Positions 9,823 through 18,757 of a stretch of 64,000 nt of DNA are shown in pieces. Origin of the DNA: Duganella sp. Leaf126 (GTDB lineage: Bacteria > Pseudomonadota > Gammaproteobacteria > Burkholderiales > Burkholderiaceae_D); NCBI RefSeq assembly GCF_001423125.1, contig NZ_LMNW01000012.1, positions 62,656 through 126,655 on the forward strand, read 5' to 3'. Each line of letters begins with the position of its first letter. The stretch's first letter is position 1. Under the pieces are notes generated by a model. The model searched no databases and was not told the origin of the DNA. It was given only the letters and a program-made list of their open reading frames with translations. A program made the position numbers and the translations under genes.

Positions 9823-12285
9823 TCACAAGGCGCCGCGCAGTTCGAGCGCGATGGTGCGCGGCGGCGTGACGATGCCATACGGCAGACCGAACGGCTTGGT
9901 CTGACCGTCGAGCGTGTTGACATAGCGCTGGTCGAACAGGTTGTTGACCAGCAGCGCCACGCCGAACTTTCCGCTGTCGTGGTCCCAGGCCAGCCGCAGG
10001 TCGGCCTTGGTGGTCGCAGTGCCGGTGCGCAGTGCCGGCGCATCCAGGCATTGCAGCGCGCGCGTGTCGTCGTTGCAGCGCAGGCGGCTGCGGTGCGTGC
10101 CCTGCAGCGTGGCGCTGATCCTGCCGCCCGGCCCATCCCAACTGGCATTCACACCGGCCATGCCGGTGAACGCGGGCGTGCCCACCGTCTGGCCCGACAG
10201 GTCCAGCGTCGCGCCATTGTCGGACGTGGTGCGGTAGCGGCGGTAGGTCTGGTCGATCAGCTCCAGGCCCCCGAACACGGTGAGCATCGGCGTGACGCGG
10301 ATGCGGCCGTCGAGATCGACGCCCTTGGCCTGCTGGTCGCTATTGACCACGTTGTAGGTAGGGATGGGGCCGGTGCCGCCGAGCCTGATGTCCTGCAGGT
10401 TCTTGAAGCGGTAGGCGAACAGCGAACCGTTCAGGGTGGCCCTGATGGCCGGCACATACAGCTTGAAGCCCGCTTCCAGGTTGGTCATTTTTTCGGGGGC
10501 GTAGCTGGGGTCGCGCTGGCGGGCATCGGTGGCGGCGCTGTTCGGTGGCGTAAACACGTTGTAGCCACCGGCCTGGTAGCCCTGCGAGAACGAGGAAAAC
10601 AGCATCAGGTCGGGCGTGAGCTTGTGGTCGAGCACCACGCGCGGACTCCAGTCGGTCCAGCGCTTGGTGGTGGTGACCGGTTGCGCTGCCAGCAGGCCGG
10701 CCGCGTAAAAGATCTGGTTGGCGGGCAGCGAGGCGGCGCTGAAGCCAGCCGGCGCGCCATAGGTGTCGAGCAGCTGGTCGAGCGCTGGCGACTGGCGCGG
10801 CGGCACCTGCCAGGTCATCTGCTTGCGGTCGCGGCTCCAGCGCAGCCCCAGCGTCAGGTTGGTGGCGGGCGTCACATGCCAGATCACGTCCTGGTACAGC
10901 GAGAACGCGCGCGTGCGCAGTACATTGTAGGTGGTCTCGCCCCACGGGAAACTGGACGTGCCATCCACGCCCGGCACCCCGGCCTGTCCGAGGCCGGCAA
11001 CCAGCGCGGCAAAATCGGCATTGCCGCCGCCGAGCAGGCTTACGCTGTCGAGCGTGGCGGTATTGAGTTGCGCGGTCGATGCCTGGCGCTCGCGGTTGTC
11101 GTAAAAGCTGGCGCCGGCAATCCAGTCGAGCGGACCTGTAGTGGCGGACAGCTTGAACTCCTGCTGCCAGTTCCACGATTGCTTGCGGTCGGTGTTGGCC
11201 AGCGAAAAATCGGGCCGCGCAGTGCCGTCGTTGTCGGTCAGGTTGGACGTGGCAAACGTGCGGTACGCGGTCATCGAGTGCAGGGTCGCGCTGCCGAGCG
11301 GCGCCTGCACCCGCGCCGTCAGGCCATCGAAGGTGCGCCGCTCGCTGCCACCGACATCGTTTTCCAGTGGTGCACTGCGCGGATCGACGAAGTTGGCGAC
11401 GTAGGCTGCGTCATACACGCCGCGAAAGCCGGCGAACGGCTGGGCCGGATCCTTCACCACGCCGAACGCCGGCCAGCCGCGCTGGCGCAGCTGTTCGTGT
11501 TCCCAGGACAGGTTGACGGTGGCGGCATCGAGTTTGTGCTTGAGCGAGAGCCGCGTGGCCCATGACTTGTCGCCGGCCGCGCGCTCGCCGGTCGTGCTGT
11601 TGCGCACCCAGCCCGCGCTGCCCGCACGCACGAACACGAAGCGCAGCGCCGTGCTGTCCGTCAGCGGCAGGTTGACCATGGCGTCCAGGTTGGCGCGCCG
11701 GTACTCGCCGAGCTTCAGGTGGCCGCTCATGTCGAATGCCGCTTCCGGCTCGTTGGTCACCACCGAGATGGCACCGGCAGCGCTGTTGCGGCCGAACAGC
11801 GTGCCTTGCGGTCCCTTGAGCACTTCCACCCGCTGCACGTCGACAAAATTCATCAGCGCGCCACCGGTCTTGCCGGTGTAGACGCCGTCCACATAGATCC
11901 CGACCGGCATGTCGGTGCCGATGCCGAAGTCGCCGGCCTGCACGCCGCGGATGCCGAACTGCGGCTGGGTGGGCTGGGTGGCGTCCACTTGCAGCCCCGG
12001 CAGATAACCGTTCAAGTCGCCGAGGTCGCGTGCGCCCAGGTTGCGGATGTCCTTGTCGGTCACCACCGCCATCGAGATCGGCACATCCTGCGCCGCCTGC
12101 GCCCGCAGCTGCGCGGTGACCACGACTTTTTGCACGTCGGCCGGGGCGTCGGCAGTCGGATCGCCGGCTGCCAGTGCGTGCTGCGGCAGCGCGACCGCGC
12201 CGCAAGTGCCCACGAAGGCGAGGGCGATGCTGCGGGCAAGGCGCCGCTGCGTGGGTTTCGGTGGAACGGCGAGGGCTCTTTTCAC
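9823..12285 (-). CDS. TonB-dependent outer-membrane receptor
   Basis: About 820 residues. The start is GTG 12285, chosen because AGGAG stands seven bases upstream and a signal peptide follows (RRLARSIALAFVGTCGAVAL...ALA). The upstream frame stays open for another 150 codons but reads as low-quality protein. A plug domain at about 45-170 has the expected VVVTAQLR start, the VPISMAVVTDKDIRNLGARDL segment and VEVLKGPQGTLFGRNSAAGAI. A 22-strand type barrel with Tyr/Arg-rich alternating strands follows. The sequence style is that of the FecA/CirA-like receptors common in sphingomonads and Oxalobacteraceae for sugars, aromatics or siderophores; the ligand is unknown. It is divergent from the monooxygenase operon (261 bases between), so uptake of that pathway's substrate is a reasonable guess. 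Confidence 0.88.
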   Translation of the reverse strand: MKRALAVPPKPTQRRLARSIALAFVGTCGAVALPQHALAAGDPTADAPADVQKVVVTAQLRAQAAQDVPISMAVVTDKDIRNLGARDLGDLNGYLPGLQVDATQPTQPQFGIRGVQAGDFGIGTDMPVGIYVDGVYTGKTGGALMNFVDVQRVEVLKGPQGTLFGRNSAAGAISVVTNEPEAAFDMSGHLKLGEYRRANLDAMVNLPLTDSTALRFVFVRAGSAGWVRNSTTGERAAGDKSWATRLSLKHKLDAATVNLSWEHEQLRQRGWPAFGVVKDPAQPFAGFRGVYDAAYVANFVDPRSAPLENDVGGSERRTFDGLTARVQAPLGSATLHSMTAYRTFATSNLTDNDGTARPDFSLANTDRKQSWNWQQEFKLSATTGPLDWIAGASFYDNRERQASTAQLNTATLDSVSLLGGGNADFAALVAGLGQAGVPGVDGTSSFPWGETTYNVLRTRAFSLYQDVIWHVTPATNLTLGLRWSRDRKQMTWQVPPRQSPALDQLLDTYGAPAGFSAASLPANQIFYAAGLLAAQPVTTTKRWTDWSPRVVLDHKLTPDLMLFSSFSQGYQAGGYNVFTPPNSAATDARQRDPSYAPEKMTNLEAGFKLYVPAIRATLNGSLFAYRFKNLQDIRLGGTGPIPTYNVVNSDQQAKGVDLDGRIRVTPMLTVFGGLELIDQTYRRYRTTSDNGATLDLSGQTVGTPAFTGMAGVNASWDGPGGRISATLQGTHRSRLRCNDDTRALQCLDAPALRTGTATTKADLRLAWDHDSGKFGVALLVNNLFDQRYVNTLDGQTKPFGLPYGIVTPPRTIALELRGAL

Positions 12286-12546
12286 GATATCTCCTGGTTT
12301 TTGTCGGCGCAGCGGGCGTGCGTCCTTGTGATTTGAATGTAGACGCGCGGCGCGGCCGGGCGGGGGCCGGATCGGACATCGACGGACCTTGGTACGGCCA
12401 ATTGCCGCCGATAGCAGCCCCCTTGCGGCCGGTCGGGCGCCAGCCAGCGTGGCCGGAAATGCACCCCTGCTGTCCCTTTGGCCCCCGTGGCGCCAGCGCT
12501 TTGTTTGCACAATGGTCCGGCATCCACAACACAACGGGAGACAACA

Positions 12547-13944
12547 ATGGAGCACGATCAAATCATCGACTGCGGTAACGCGGTTTGCGTGGTGGGCGCC
12601 GGGCCGGGCGGCCTGTCGGCAGCGCGCGCGCTCAAGGGCATGCAGCTCGCCTACGAACAGTTCGAACGGCATTCGGACGTGGGCGGCATCTGGGACATGC
12701 ACAATCCCGGCAGCCCGATCTACCAGTCGGCGCATTTCATTTCGTCGCGCGACCTGTCGGGCTTCATCGGCTTCCCGATGCCCAAGTCCTATCCTGACTA
12801 CCCGACCAACCAGCAGATCCTGGCCTACGTGCGCAGCTATGCCGACGCCTACGGCCTACGCGCGGCGATCCGCTTCAACACGCCGGTGCAGCACGTGCAG
12901 AAGCAGGACGACGGCCGCTGGCTGGTCACGCTCGGCGACGGCAGCCGGCGCCGCTACCTGGCCGTGATCTGCGCCACCGGCTGCAACTGGGATGCCAACA
13001 TGCCCGCCATCAAAGGACAGTTCAACGGCGAGATCCGCCATTCGGTCACCTACAAGCAGGCCGACGAATTTGCCGGCAAGCGCGTGATGATCGTCGGCGC
13101 CGGCAATTCCGGCGCCGACATCGCCTGCGACGCCGCCACCCGCGCCGGCAAGGCCTTTATCAGCATGCGGCGCGGCTACCACTTCATTCCGAAGCACCTG
13201 TTCGGCCTTCCGGCCGACCAGGTCGGCGAGAGCGGCCCGCAACTGCCGCTGTGGATCGCGCGCCCGGTCATGTCGGTGCTGCTCAAGATGTTCACCGGCG
13301 ACCTCACCCGCTTCGGCCTGCCCAAGCCCGATCACCGGCTGTTCGAGAGCCACCCGCTGCTCAATTCGCAGCTGCTGCACCATCTCCAGCACGGCAATAT
13401 CGCGGTGCGTCCCGACATTGCCCACTATGACGGCGACGACGTGGTCTTCGTCGATGGCAGCCGCGAGAAGCTGGACCTGGTGGTGTACGCCACCGGCTAC
13501 AAGTGGAGCTGCAAATACGCGGCCGACTACTTCGAGTGGCGCGGCGGCAGGCCGCAGCTGTACCTGTCGATGTTCAGCCGCGAGCACCGCAACCTGTTCG
13601 GCATCGGCTACGTGGAAACCAATTCCAGCGCCTATAAACTGTTCGACACCGAAGCCTTCATGATCGCCTGCTACCTGCGCGACCAGGTGAAGCAGCTGGG
13701 CGCTGCGCGCCGCTTCGACGCGCTGATCGCCAACGACAATCCCGACCTGTCCGGCGGGCTGAAGTTCGTGCAGTCGCAGCGGCACGAGGTTTACCTGGAA
13801 GCGCATGCGCTCAAGTCCTATCTGAAGCGGCTGCGCAAGCGCATGGGCTGGCCCGAGCTGACCGACACCTTTTACGATCACCTGCGCCAGCAGCCCGGCG
13901 CCGCCACCGCGCACGCGCCGGCGTCGTTGCGCGCAGCCGCATGA
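12547..13944 (+). CDS. flavin-containing monooxygenase
   Basis: A 465-residue protein. GAGPGG at 17-22 is the FAD-binding Rossmann motif, and GAGNSGADIACD in mid-protein is the NADPH site. Just before the latter, FNGEIRHSVTY matches the FMO fingerprint FxGxxxHxxxY/F, and ATGYKWS is the conserved C-terminal ATG motif. The enzyme would insert one oxygen atom into a soft nucleophile or, as a Baeyer-Villiger enzyme, a ketone. The ATG at 12547 follows GGGAG by about five bases; an open frame upstream to 12478 is ignored. The next gene starts within four bases of its end, so it heads a catabolic operon. Confidence 0.88.
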   Translation: MEHDQIIDCGNAVCVVGAGPGGLSAARALKGMQLAYEQFERHSDVGGIWDMHNPGSPIYQSAHFISSRDLSGFIGFPMPKSYPDYPTNQQILAYVRSYADAYGLRAAIRFNTPVQHVQKQDDGRWLVTLGDGSRRRYLAVICATGCNWDANMPAIKGQFNGEIRHSVTYKQADEFAGKRVMIVGAGNSGADIACDAATRAGKAFISMRRGYHFIPKHLFGLPADQVGESGPQLPLWIARPVMSVLLKMFTGDLTRFGLPKPDHRLFESHPLLNSQLLHHLQHGNIAVRPDIAHYDGDDVVFVDGSREKLDLVVYATGYKWSCKYAADYFEWRGGRPQLYLSMFSREHRNLFGIGYVETNSSAYKLFDTEAFMIACYLRDQVKQLGAARRFDALIANDNPDLSGGLKFVQSQRHEVYLEAHALKSYLKRLRKRMGWPELTDTFYDHLRQQPGAATAHAPASLRAAA

Positions 13945-13952
13945 GGACCCCC

Positions 13953-15488
13953 ATGGATAAAGACTATGCCTATTACCGCCAGCAGGCGGACCTGATCGTG
14001 CCCCGGCTCGAAACCCGGGCGCTGATCGGCGGCCGGTTCGTCGATGCCGCGTCCGGCGCGCGGCTCGACACCGTCAACCCCGCCACCGGCCGCATGATCG
14101 CCGCCATCGCCAGCTGCGACCAGGCCGACGTCGATCTGGCGGTGCGGGCAGCCCGCCTGGCCTTCGACCGCGGCGACTGGTCGCGCGCGGCGCCCAAGCA
14201 CCGCAAGAAGGTGCTGCTGCGCCTGGCCGACCTGGTGGAAGAGAACCTCGAAACGCTGGCCATCCTGGAAAGCCTGGATGCCGGCAAACCGGTGCGCGAC
14301 ACCCTCGGCACCGACCTGCCGGACATGATCGAGAGCCTGCGCTGGCACGCGGAAGCTGCCGATAAACTGTACGACCAGGTGGCGCCCACCGCGCCGGACG
14401 TGGTGGCGATGGTGGTGCGCGAACCGCTGGGCGTGGTCGGCGCCGTCCTGCCGTGGAATTTTCCGCTCTACCTGGCCGGCTGGAAGATCGGCCCGGCGCT
14501 TGCCAGCGGCAACTCGCTGATCATCAAGCCTGCCGAGCAGACCTCGCTCACCGCGCTGATGCTGGGACGGCTGGCGCTGGAGGCGGGCATCCCGGACGGC
14601 GTGCTGCAGGTGGTGCCCGGCACCGGCGAGACGGTGGGCCGCGCGCTGGGCCTGCATGGCGACATCGACGGCGTCAGTTTTACCGGTTCGGGCGAAGTGG
14701 GGCGGCTGTTCCTGCAGTATGCGGCGCAGTCCAACCTCAAGCGGGTGGTGCTCGAATGCGGCGGCAAGAGCCCGGCGCTGGTGCTGCCCGACGCGGTCGA
14801 TCTGCCCCGGGTGGCGGACCAGATCGCACTGGGCGCGCTGTTTTGCCAGGGCGAGAACTGCAGCGCCGGCTCGCGCCTGATCGTGCACCGCGCGCGCAAG
14901 GACGAACTGCTGGAGGAAGTCAAACGCGCATTCGACGCGTGGCGCGTCGGCGATCCGCTCGACCCGGCCACCCGCGTGGGCGCGCTGATCGAGCCGGGCC
15001 ACATGGCGCGCGTGCTCGGTTACATTGCCGGCGCCCGCGAGCAGGGCGCGCAGCTGGTGCACGGCGGCGCCCAGGTCCGGCGCGAGACGGGCGGCAGCTT
15101 CGTCGAGCCGACCATCTTCGACAATGTGCAGGCGTCGATGACGATCGCGCGCGAGGAAGTATTCGGGCCGGTGCTGGCGGTCACCGCCTACGACGCGCTG
15201 GCGCAGGGCGTGGCGATCGCCAACGACACCAGCTACGGCCTGGCCGCCTCGGTGTACACGGGCAGCCTCGACGCCGCACACGGCGTGGCCCGGGCGATCC
15301 GCGCCGGCACCGTGTCGGTCAACTGCTTTTCCGAAGGCGATACCGGCGTGCCGTTCGGCGGTTACAAGGAGTCGGGCTTCGGCGGCCGTGAAAAATCGCT
15401 GCTGGCGCACGACCAGTACACCGAAACCAAGACCATCTGGATCCAGCTCGGCGCTGCCGGCAGCACGGAATCGAAGGAGGGCCGATGA
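13953..15488 (+). CDS. aldehyde dehydrogenase (PuuC/betaine-aldehyde type)
   Basis: About 511 residues. Visible ALDH motifs are PWNFP (catalytic Asn), FTGSGEVG (NAD site), LECGGKSPALV (general base Glu), the nucleophile in GENCSAGSR, and EEVFGPVL. The GENCSAGSRLIV form resembles gamma-glutamyl-gamma-aminobutyraldehyde/betaine aldehyde dehydrogenases. The start is ATG 13953, which has AGGA five bases upstream; an ATG at 13941 overlapping the monooxygenase stop (ATGA) is the alternative. It oxidises an aldehyde to its acid with NAD(P)+, presumably a product of the neighbouring monooxygenase or SDR. Confidence 0.88.
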   Translation: MDKDYAYYRQQADLIVPRLETRALIGGRFVDAASGARLDTVNPATGRMIAAIASCDQADVDLAVRAARLAFDRGDWSRAAPKHRKKVLLRLADLVEENLETLAILESLDAGKPVRDTLGTDLPDMIESLRWHAEAADKLYDQVAPTAPDVVAMVVREPLGVVGAVLPWNFPLYLAGWKIGPALASGNSLIIKPAEQTSLTALMLGRLALEAGIPDGVLQVVPGTGETVGRALGLHGDIDGVSFTGSGEVGRLFLQYAAQSNLKRVVLECGGKSPALVLPDAVDLPRVADQIALGALFCQGENCSAGSRLIVHRARKDELLEEVKRAFDAWRVGDPLDPATRVGALIEPGHMARVLGYIAGAREQGAQLVHGGAQVRRETGGSFVEPTIFDNVQASMTIAREEVFGPVLAVTAYDALAQGVAIANDTSYGLAASVYTGSLDAAHGVARAIRAGTVSVNCFSEGDTGVPFGGYKESGFGGREKSLLAHDQYTETKTIWIQLGAAGSTESKEGR

Positions 15489-16351
15489 CATCGCATGCAT
15501 TTTCCGGCCGGGTGGCGCTGGTCACGGGCGGCGCGGGCGGCATCGGCCGCGCCGTGTGCCGCGGCTTCATCGAGCGCGGCATCGTCTGCGTGCTGGCCGA
15601 CCGCGACCAGGGCGCACTCGATCGCGCCACGGCCGAACTGGGGCCGTCGGCCGTGGGCGTGCAGGTCGATCTGACCGACCTCGACGCGCTGCCCGGACTG
15701 CTCGACGAGGTCCAGCAGCGCTACGGCCGGCTCGACATCCTGGTCAACAACGCCGCCATCACGGCGACCGGCCACTTCGAGGAGCGCTCGCTCGACAGCA
15801 TTGTGGGCGAGCTCAATATCAACCTGATTTCACCGATCGTGCTCACCCGGCTGGCGTTCGCTGCGCTGCAGCGCAGCGGCGACGGGCGCGTGATCAACAC
15901 CGTGTCGCTGGGCGGGATTTTTCCGCTGCCGGAGACCGGCATCTACTCGGCCACCAAGTTCGGGCTGCGCGGCATCATGCTGTGCCTGGGCATGGACCAT
16001 GAGCGGCACGGGGTGCGGGTCGGGAACGTGATGCCGTCGGCAACCGAAACCCCGATGCTGATGCGCGAGGCGGTCGAGGGCGGCAATACGCTGCAATTCA
16101 TGGACCCGCCGCAGCAGCCTGCCGACGTGGCGCGCCAGGTGATGCGCATGCTCGAGGCGCCGCGGCTCGAACGCTATCCGCGGCTGGGCGAATCGTGGTC
16201 GGTGCGCCTGGCCATGCTGCTGCCCAACCTGCTGCCCCGGCTGATCCCGCTGTTTCGCAAGAAAGGGGTGCGCGGCCATGCGCGCTACCTCGAGTCGCTG
16301 CGCCAGCGCGGACTGGTGCAGTTGCGCGAGGGACGCTGGGAAATGCTTTGA
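15485..16351 (+). CDS. short-chain dehydrogenase/reductase
   Basis: A 288-residue classical SDR: VTGGAGGIGRAV (TGxxxGIG cofactor motif) near residue 14, NNAAI near 90, and the YSATK catalytic Tyr/Lys. It overlaps the aldehyde dehydrogenase by four bases (ATGA), so both are probably translated together. The unusual C-terminal tail of about 60 residues (RLAMLLPNLLPRLIPLFRKKG) is hydrophobic and basic and could attach to the membrane. It likely interconverts an alcohol and ketone in the same pathway. Confidence 0.87.
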   Translation: MTSHAFSGRVALVTGGAGGIGRAVCRGFIERGIVCVLADRDQGALDRATAELGPSAVGVQVDLTDLDALPGLLDEVQQRYGRLDILVNNAAITATGHFEERSLDSIVGELNINLISPIVLTRLAFAALQRSGDGRVINTVSLGGIFPLPETGIYSATKFGLRGIMLCLGMDHERHGVRVGNVMPSATETPMLMREAVEGGNTLQFMDPPQQPADVARQVMRMLEAPRLERYPRLGESWSVRLAMLLPNLLPRLIPLFRKKGVRGHARYLESLRQRGLVQLREGRWEML

Positions 16352-16357
16352 ATATCG

Positions 16358-17404
16358 CTAGGCCAGCTCGCCATGCCGGCCGGCGTGGCGCGCCTGGTTG
16401 GGCAGCATGCCCGACCAGCGCTTGAACGCGCGGCGGAAGTTGCGCGCATCGGTAAAACCGGTGGCCATGGCGATATCGACCAGCGCCATGTCGCTGCGCC
16501 GCAGCAGGTCGAGCGCGCACTCGTAGCGCACCTGGTCGGCCAGCTTCTGGTACGAGGTATCGAGTTCGGCCAGCCGGCGGCGCAGCGTGCGTTCGCTCAG
16601 GTTCAGTTCCGCGCCCACGCTGGACAGGTCGGGCATGTCGTCCACCGCGGCGCGCAGCACGTTCATGATCGATTCCACCAGGTCGTTGCGCGGCGCTTCG
16701 GCGCACAGCATGTGGTCGATCTGCGCCTGCAGGCTGTCCTGCATGAAGCGGTCGTGGGTGGGCAGCGGGCAGTGGAACCAGCTCATGTCGCTGACCATGC
16801 GGTTGAGCGGCGCGTTGAATTCGATCGGGCAGCGGAAGTATTCGCTGTAGGCGCTGGCATAGGCCGGGCGCGGATAGCGCAGCTCGAGCCGGGTGGGGCG
16901 GAAATGCGAGCCGACCAGCGAGCGCGCCACTGCCGTACCGCTGACGAATATCTCCTCGATGAAGAATGGTTCGAGCTCCGGATCGTGGAAGCGGGTGGTG
17001 ACGCCGATGGCGAAATGGCGCTCGTCCACCGGAGTCAGTTCGTTGACCGTGAACGCGCCTGCCGCATGCTGGTAACGGATCAGGTATTGCAGCGCTTCGC
17101 CCAGCGTGGGGCAGGTCAGCATGCCCAGCCCCGGCAGCCCGAAGCACACCACGGTCTGGCGGGCGCCGGTGGCAATCCCGATGGCAGGGTCGCCCCAGCA
17201 CTGCATGGCGCGCCGCACCAGCGCGCTGGTCTGGCGGTACGATACCCGGAAGCTGGCGTCGCACAGATTGTCCGGCGTGAAGCCCAGCCCTTTGCACAGG
17301 CGCTCGGGCGAGTGGCCGCTGGCTGCCACCAGCTGCAGCACCTGGCGGATCACGTGCGGGGGCACGTCGGCGGCGGTATCGGGCAGGGGCGACTTGTTCG
17401 GCAT
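16358..17404 (-). CDS. AraC-family regulator with arabinose-binding-like sensor (OruR/VirS type)
   Basis: A 348-residue protein. The N-terminal 190 residues look like the PF12625-type ligand-binding domain (VIRQVLQLVAASGHSPERLC, LGMLTCPTLGEALQYLIRYQ). The C-terminal 100 residues are an AraC double helix-turn-helix (LNLSERTLRRRLAELDTSYQKL and IAMATGFTDARNFRRAFKRWSG). ATG 17404 has GGAG six bases upstream; an upstream TTG/ATG frame exists to 17434. It ends seven bases from the end of the SDR gene and converges on the operon. This arrangement suggests it regulates that operon, as VirS does for the mymA operon of mycobacteria. The effector is unknown. Confidence 0.85.
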   Translation of the reverse strand: MPNKSPLPDTAADVPPHVIRQVLQLVAASGHSPERLCKGLGFTPDNLCDASFRVSYRQTSALVRRAMQCWGDPAIGIATGARQTVVCFGLPGLGMLTCPTLGEALQYLIRYQHAAGAFTVNELTPVDERHFAIGVTTRFHDPELEPFFIEEIFVSGTAVARSLVGSHFRPTRLELRYPRPAYASAYSEYFRCPIEFNAPLNRMVSDMSWFHCPLPTHDRFMQDSLQAQIDHMLCAEAPRNDLVESIMNVLRAAVDDMPDLSSVGAELNLSERTLRRRLAELDTSYQKLADQVRYECALDLLRRSDMALVDIAMATGFTDARNFRRAFKRWSGMLPNQARHAGRHGELA

Positions 17405-17548
17405 GGCGGCTCCGGATCGGCGTGACAGGATCACAGGCTAGCATAAGCGATGTGACGGCCGGCGACACCGGTGTCGAAATGGCCGCGACTGTCGCTTTTT
17501 TGGCCGCTGCGGCCCCCTGCAATGCGGCGCAGGCCGTATGCTGGTGCG

Positions 17549-18757
17549 ATGAAAACCGTTCACGCCTCCGCCCGCCCAGCGCGCCAGCACGCGCCCACCG
17601 CCATCCTGTCGTGCGCCTGGGCGCTGGGCATCACCGGCACCACGCTGATGCCGCTGCTGGTGACCAACGCCATGGCGCGCCTGCACCTGGACGAAGGGCA
17701 GGCCACCATGATCAGCGGGCTGGAAATGGTGGGCATGCTGGCGGGCTGCATCGTCCTGCCGCCACTGGCGCGGCGCCGTCCGGCCGCCACCACGGCCGTC
17801 GCACTGCTGCTGCTGGCGGCATGCCAGGCGCTGACGGCGTGGGCCGGCCAGCTGGCGCTGTTCGGCATGCTGCGTGCGGTGGCCGGCGTCTGCGAAGCGC
17901 AGCTGGTGGTCATGGTGGGCATCTGCCTGGCCTGCCATCGCGATGCGGAGCGGCTGTGGGGCTGGGTGCTGCTGTGGTCCGGGCTGATCGCGGCCGGGGC
18001 ATTTACCGTGCTCTCGCTGTTCCCGGCCGTGGCGGCCGACGCCCGGCTCTGGAGCGCGCTGGCCGTGCTGACGCTGGTGCTGGCGACCGTGGCGCTGCGG
18101 GTGCCGGCGCTGGTGCCGGTGCGCCTGCCTGCCGTCCGGCCGGCGCCAGCTTCGGCAAGTTCAGCAGATTCGGCGCCGCGGATCGGCGCCGATGTCTGGA
18201 TGGCGTGGGGCGTGTTCGTGGGCGCCTACAGCGTGCAGGCCGGGGTGTGGGCGGTGTCGGCCCTGCAGGGCGAGCGCCTGGGCTTGCCATTGCCCGTGAT
18301 CGGCACGCTGCTGGCGCTGTCGTCGCTGCTCGGTTTTTTTGGCGCGCTGGCGCCGGCGCTTCCGGCACTGGCCGGACGACGCGGCCTCACCATGGCCGCT
18401 GCGCTGGCGGTGATGGGCGCGTCGGTTGCGTGCTTTTTCACTGCCCGCTCGGCCACGATGTTCTTCGTGTCGCAGACGCTGCTCAATGCCGGCTTCTACG
18501 CCGTCATGGCCCTCCTCAACGGGTTCATTTCGGCGCGCGACCGCGACGGCACGCTGTTGTCGCAGTCGGTCATCGTCACGTTCGCGGCCGTTGCGGCAGG
18601 CACAGTCGGAGCAGGGGAGTTGTTCCAGGACGCCGGCGCCGTCGGCGTGATCGTGTTCGCGCTGCTGGCGCTGGCGGCCAGCGCCCCGCTGGGGCTGGGC
18701 GCCCTGCGCGCGCGCAGCGGTACCGGCGCCGTGGTCAACTCGTCATCAGCGCCTTGA
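17549..18757 (+). CDS. MFS transporter
   Basis: A 402-residue, 12-helix major facilitator. The N-terminus is short and basic and helices are Leu/Ala/Val-rich throughout, with a loop between helices 6 and 7 around residues 195-225 (VRPAPASASSADSAPRIG). The ATG at 17549 was taken because the upstream 26 codons lack a hydrophobic segment. Located beside the AraC regulator and the monooxygenase operon, it may move a substrate or product of that pathway. Its last 23 bases overlap the convergent GGDEF gene. Confidence 0.75.
   Translation: MKTVHASARPARQHAPTAILSCAWALGITGTTLMPLLVTNAMARLHLDEGQATMISGLEMVGMLAGCIVLPPLARRRPAATTAVALLLLAACQALTAWAGQLALFGMLRAVAGVCEAQLVVMVGICLACHRDAERLWGWVLLWSGLIAAGAFTVLSLFPAVAADARLWSALAVLTLVLATVALRVPALVPVRLPAVRPAPASASSADSAPRIGADVWMAWGVFVGAYSVQAGVWAVSALQGERLGLPLPVIGTLLALSSLLGFFGALAPALPALAGRRGLTMAAALAVMGASVACFFTARSATMFFVSQTLLNAGFYAVMALLNGFISARDRDGTLLSQSVIVTFAAVAAGTVGAGELFQDAGAVGVIVFALLALAASAPLGLGALRARSGTGAVVNSSSAP

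Noticed and set aside
12286-12735. 150 extra N-terminal codons of the TonB receptor
   Set aside because: They overlap the start of the divergent monooxygenase gene and lie before a clear AGGAG-GTG start followed by a signal peptide.
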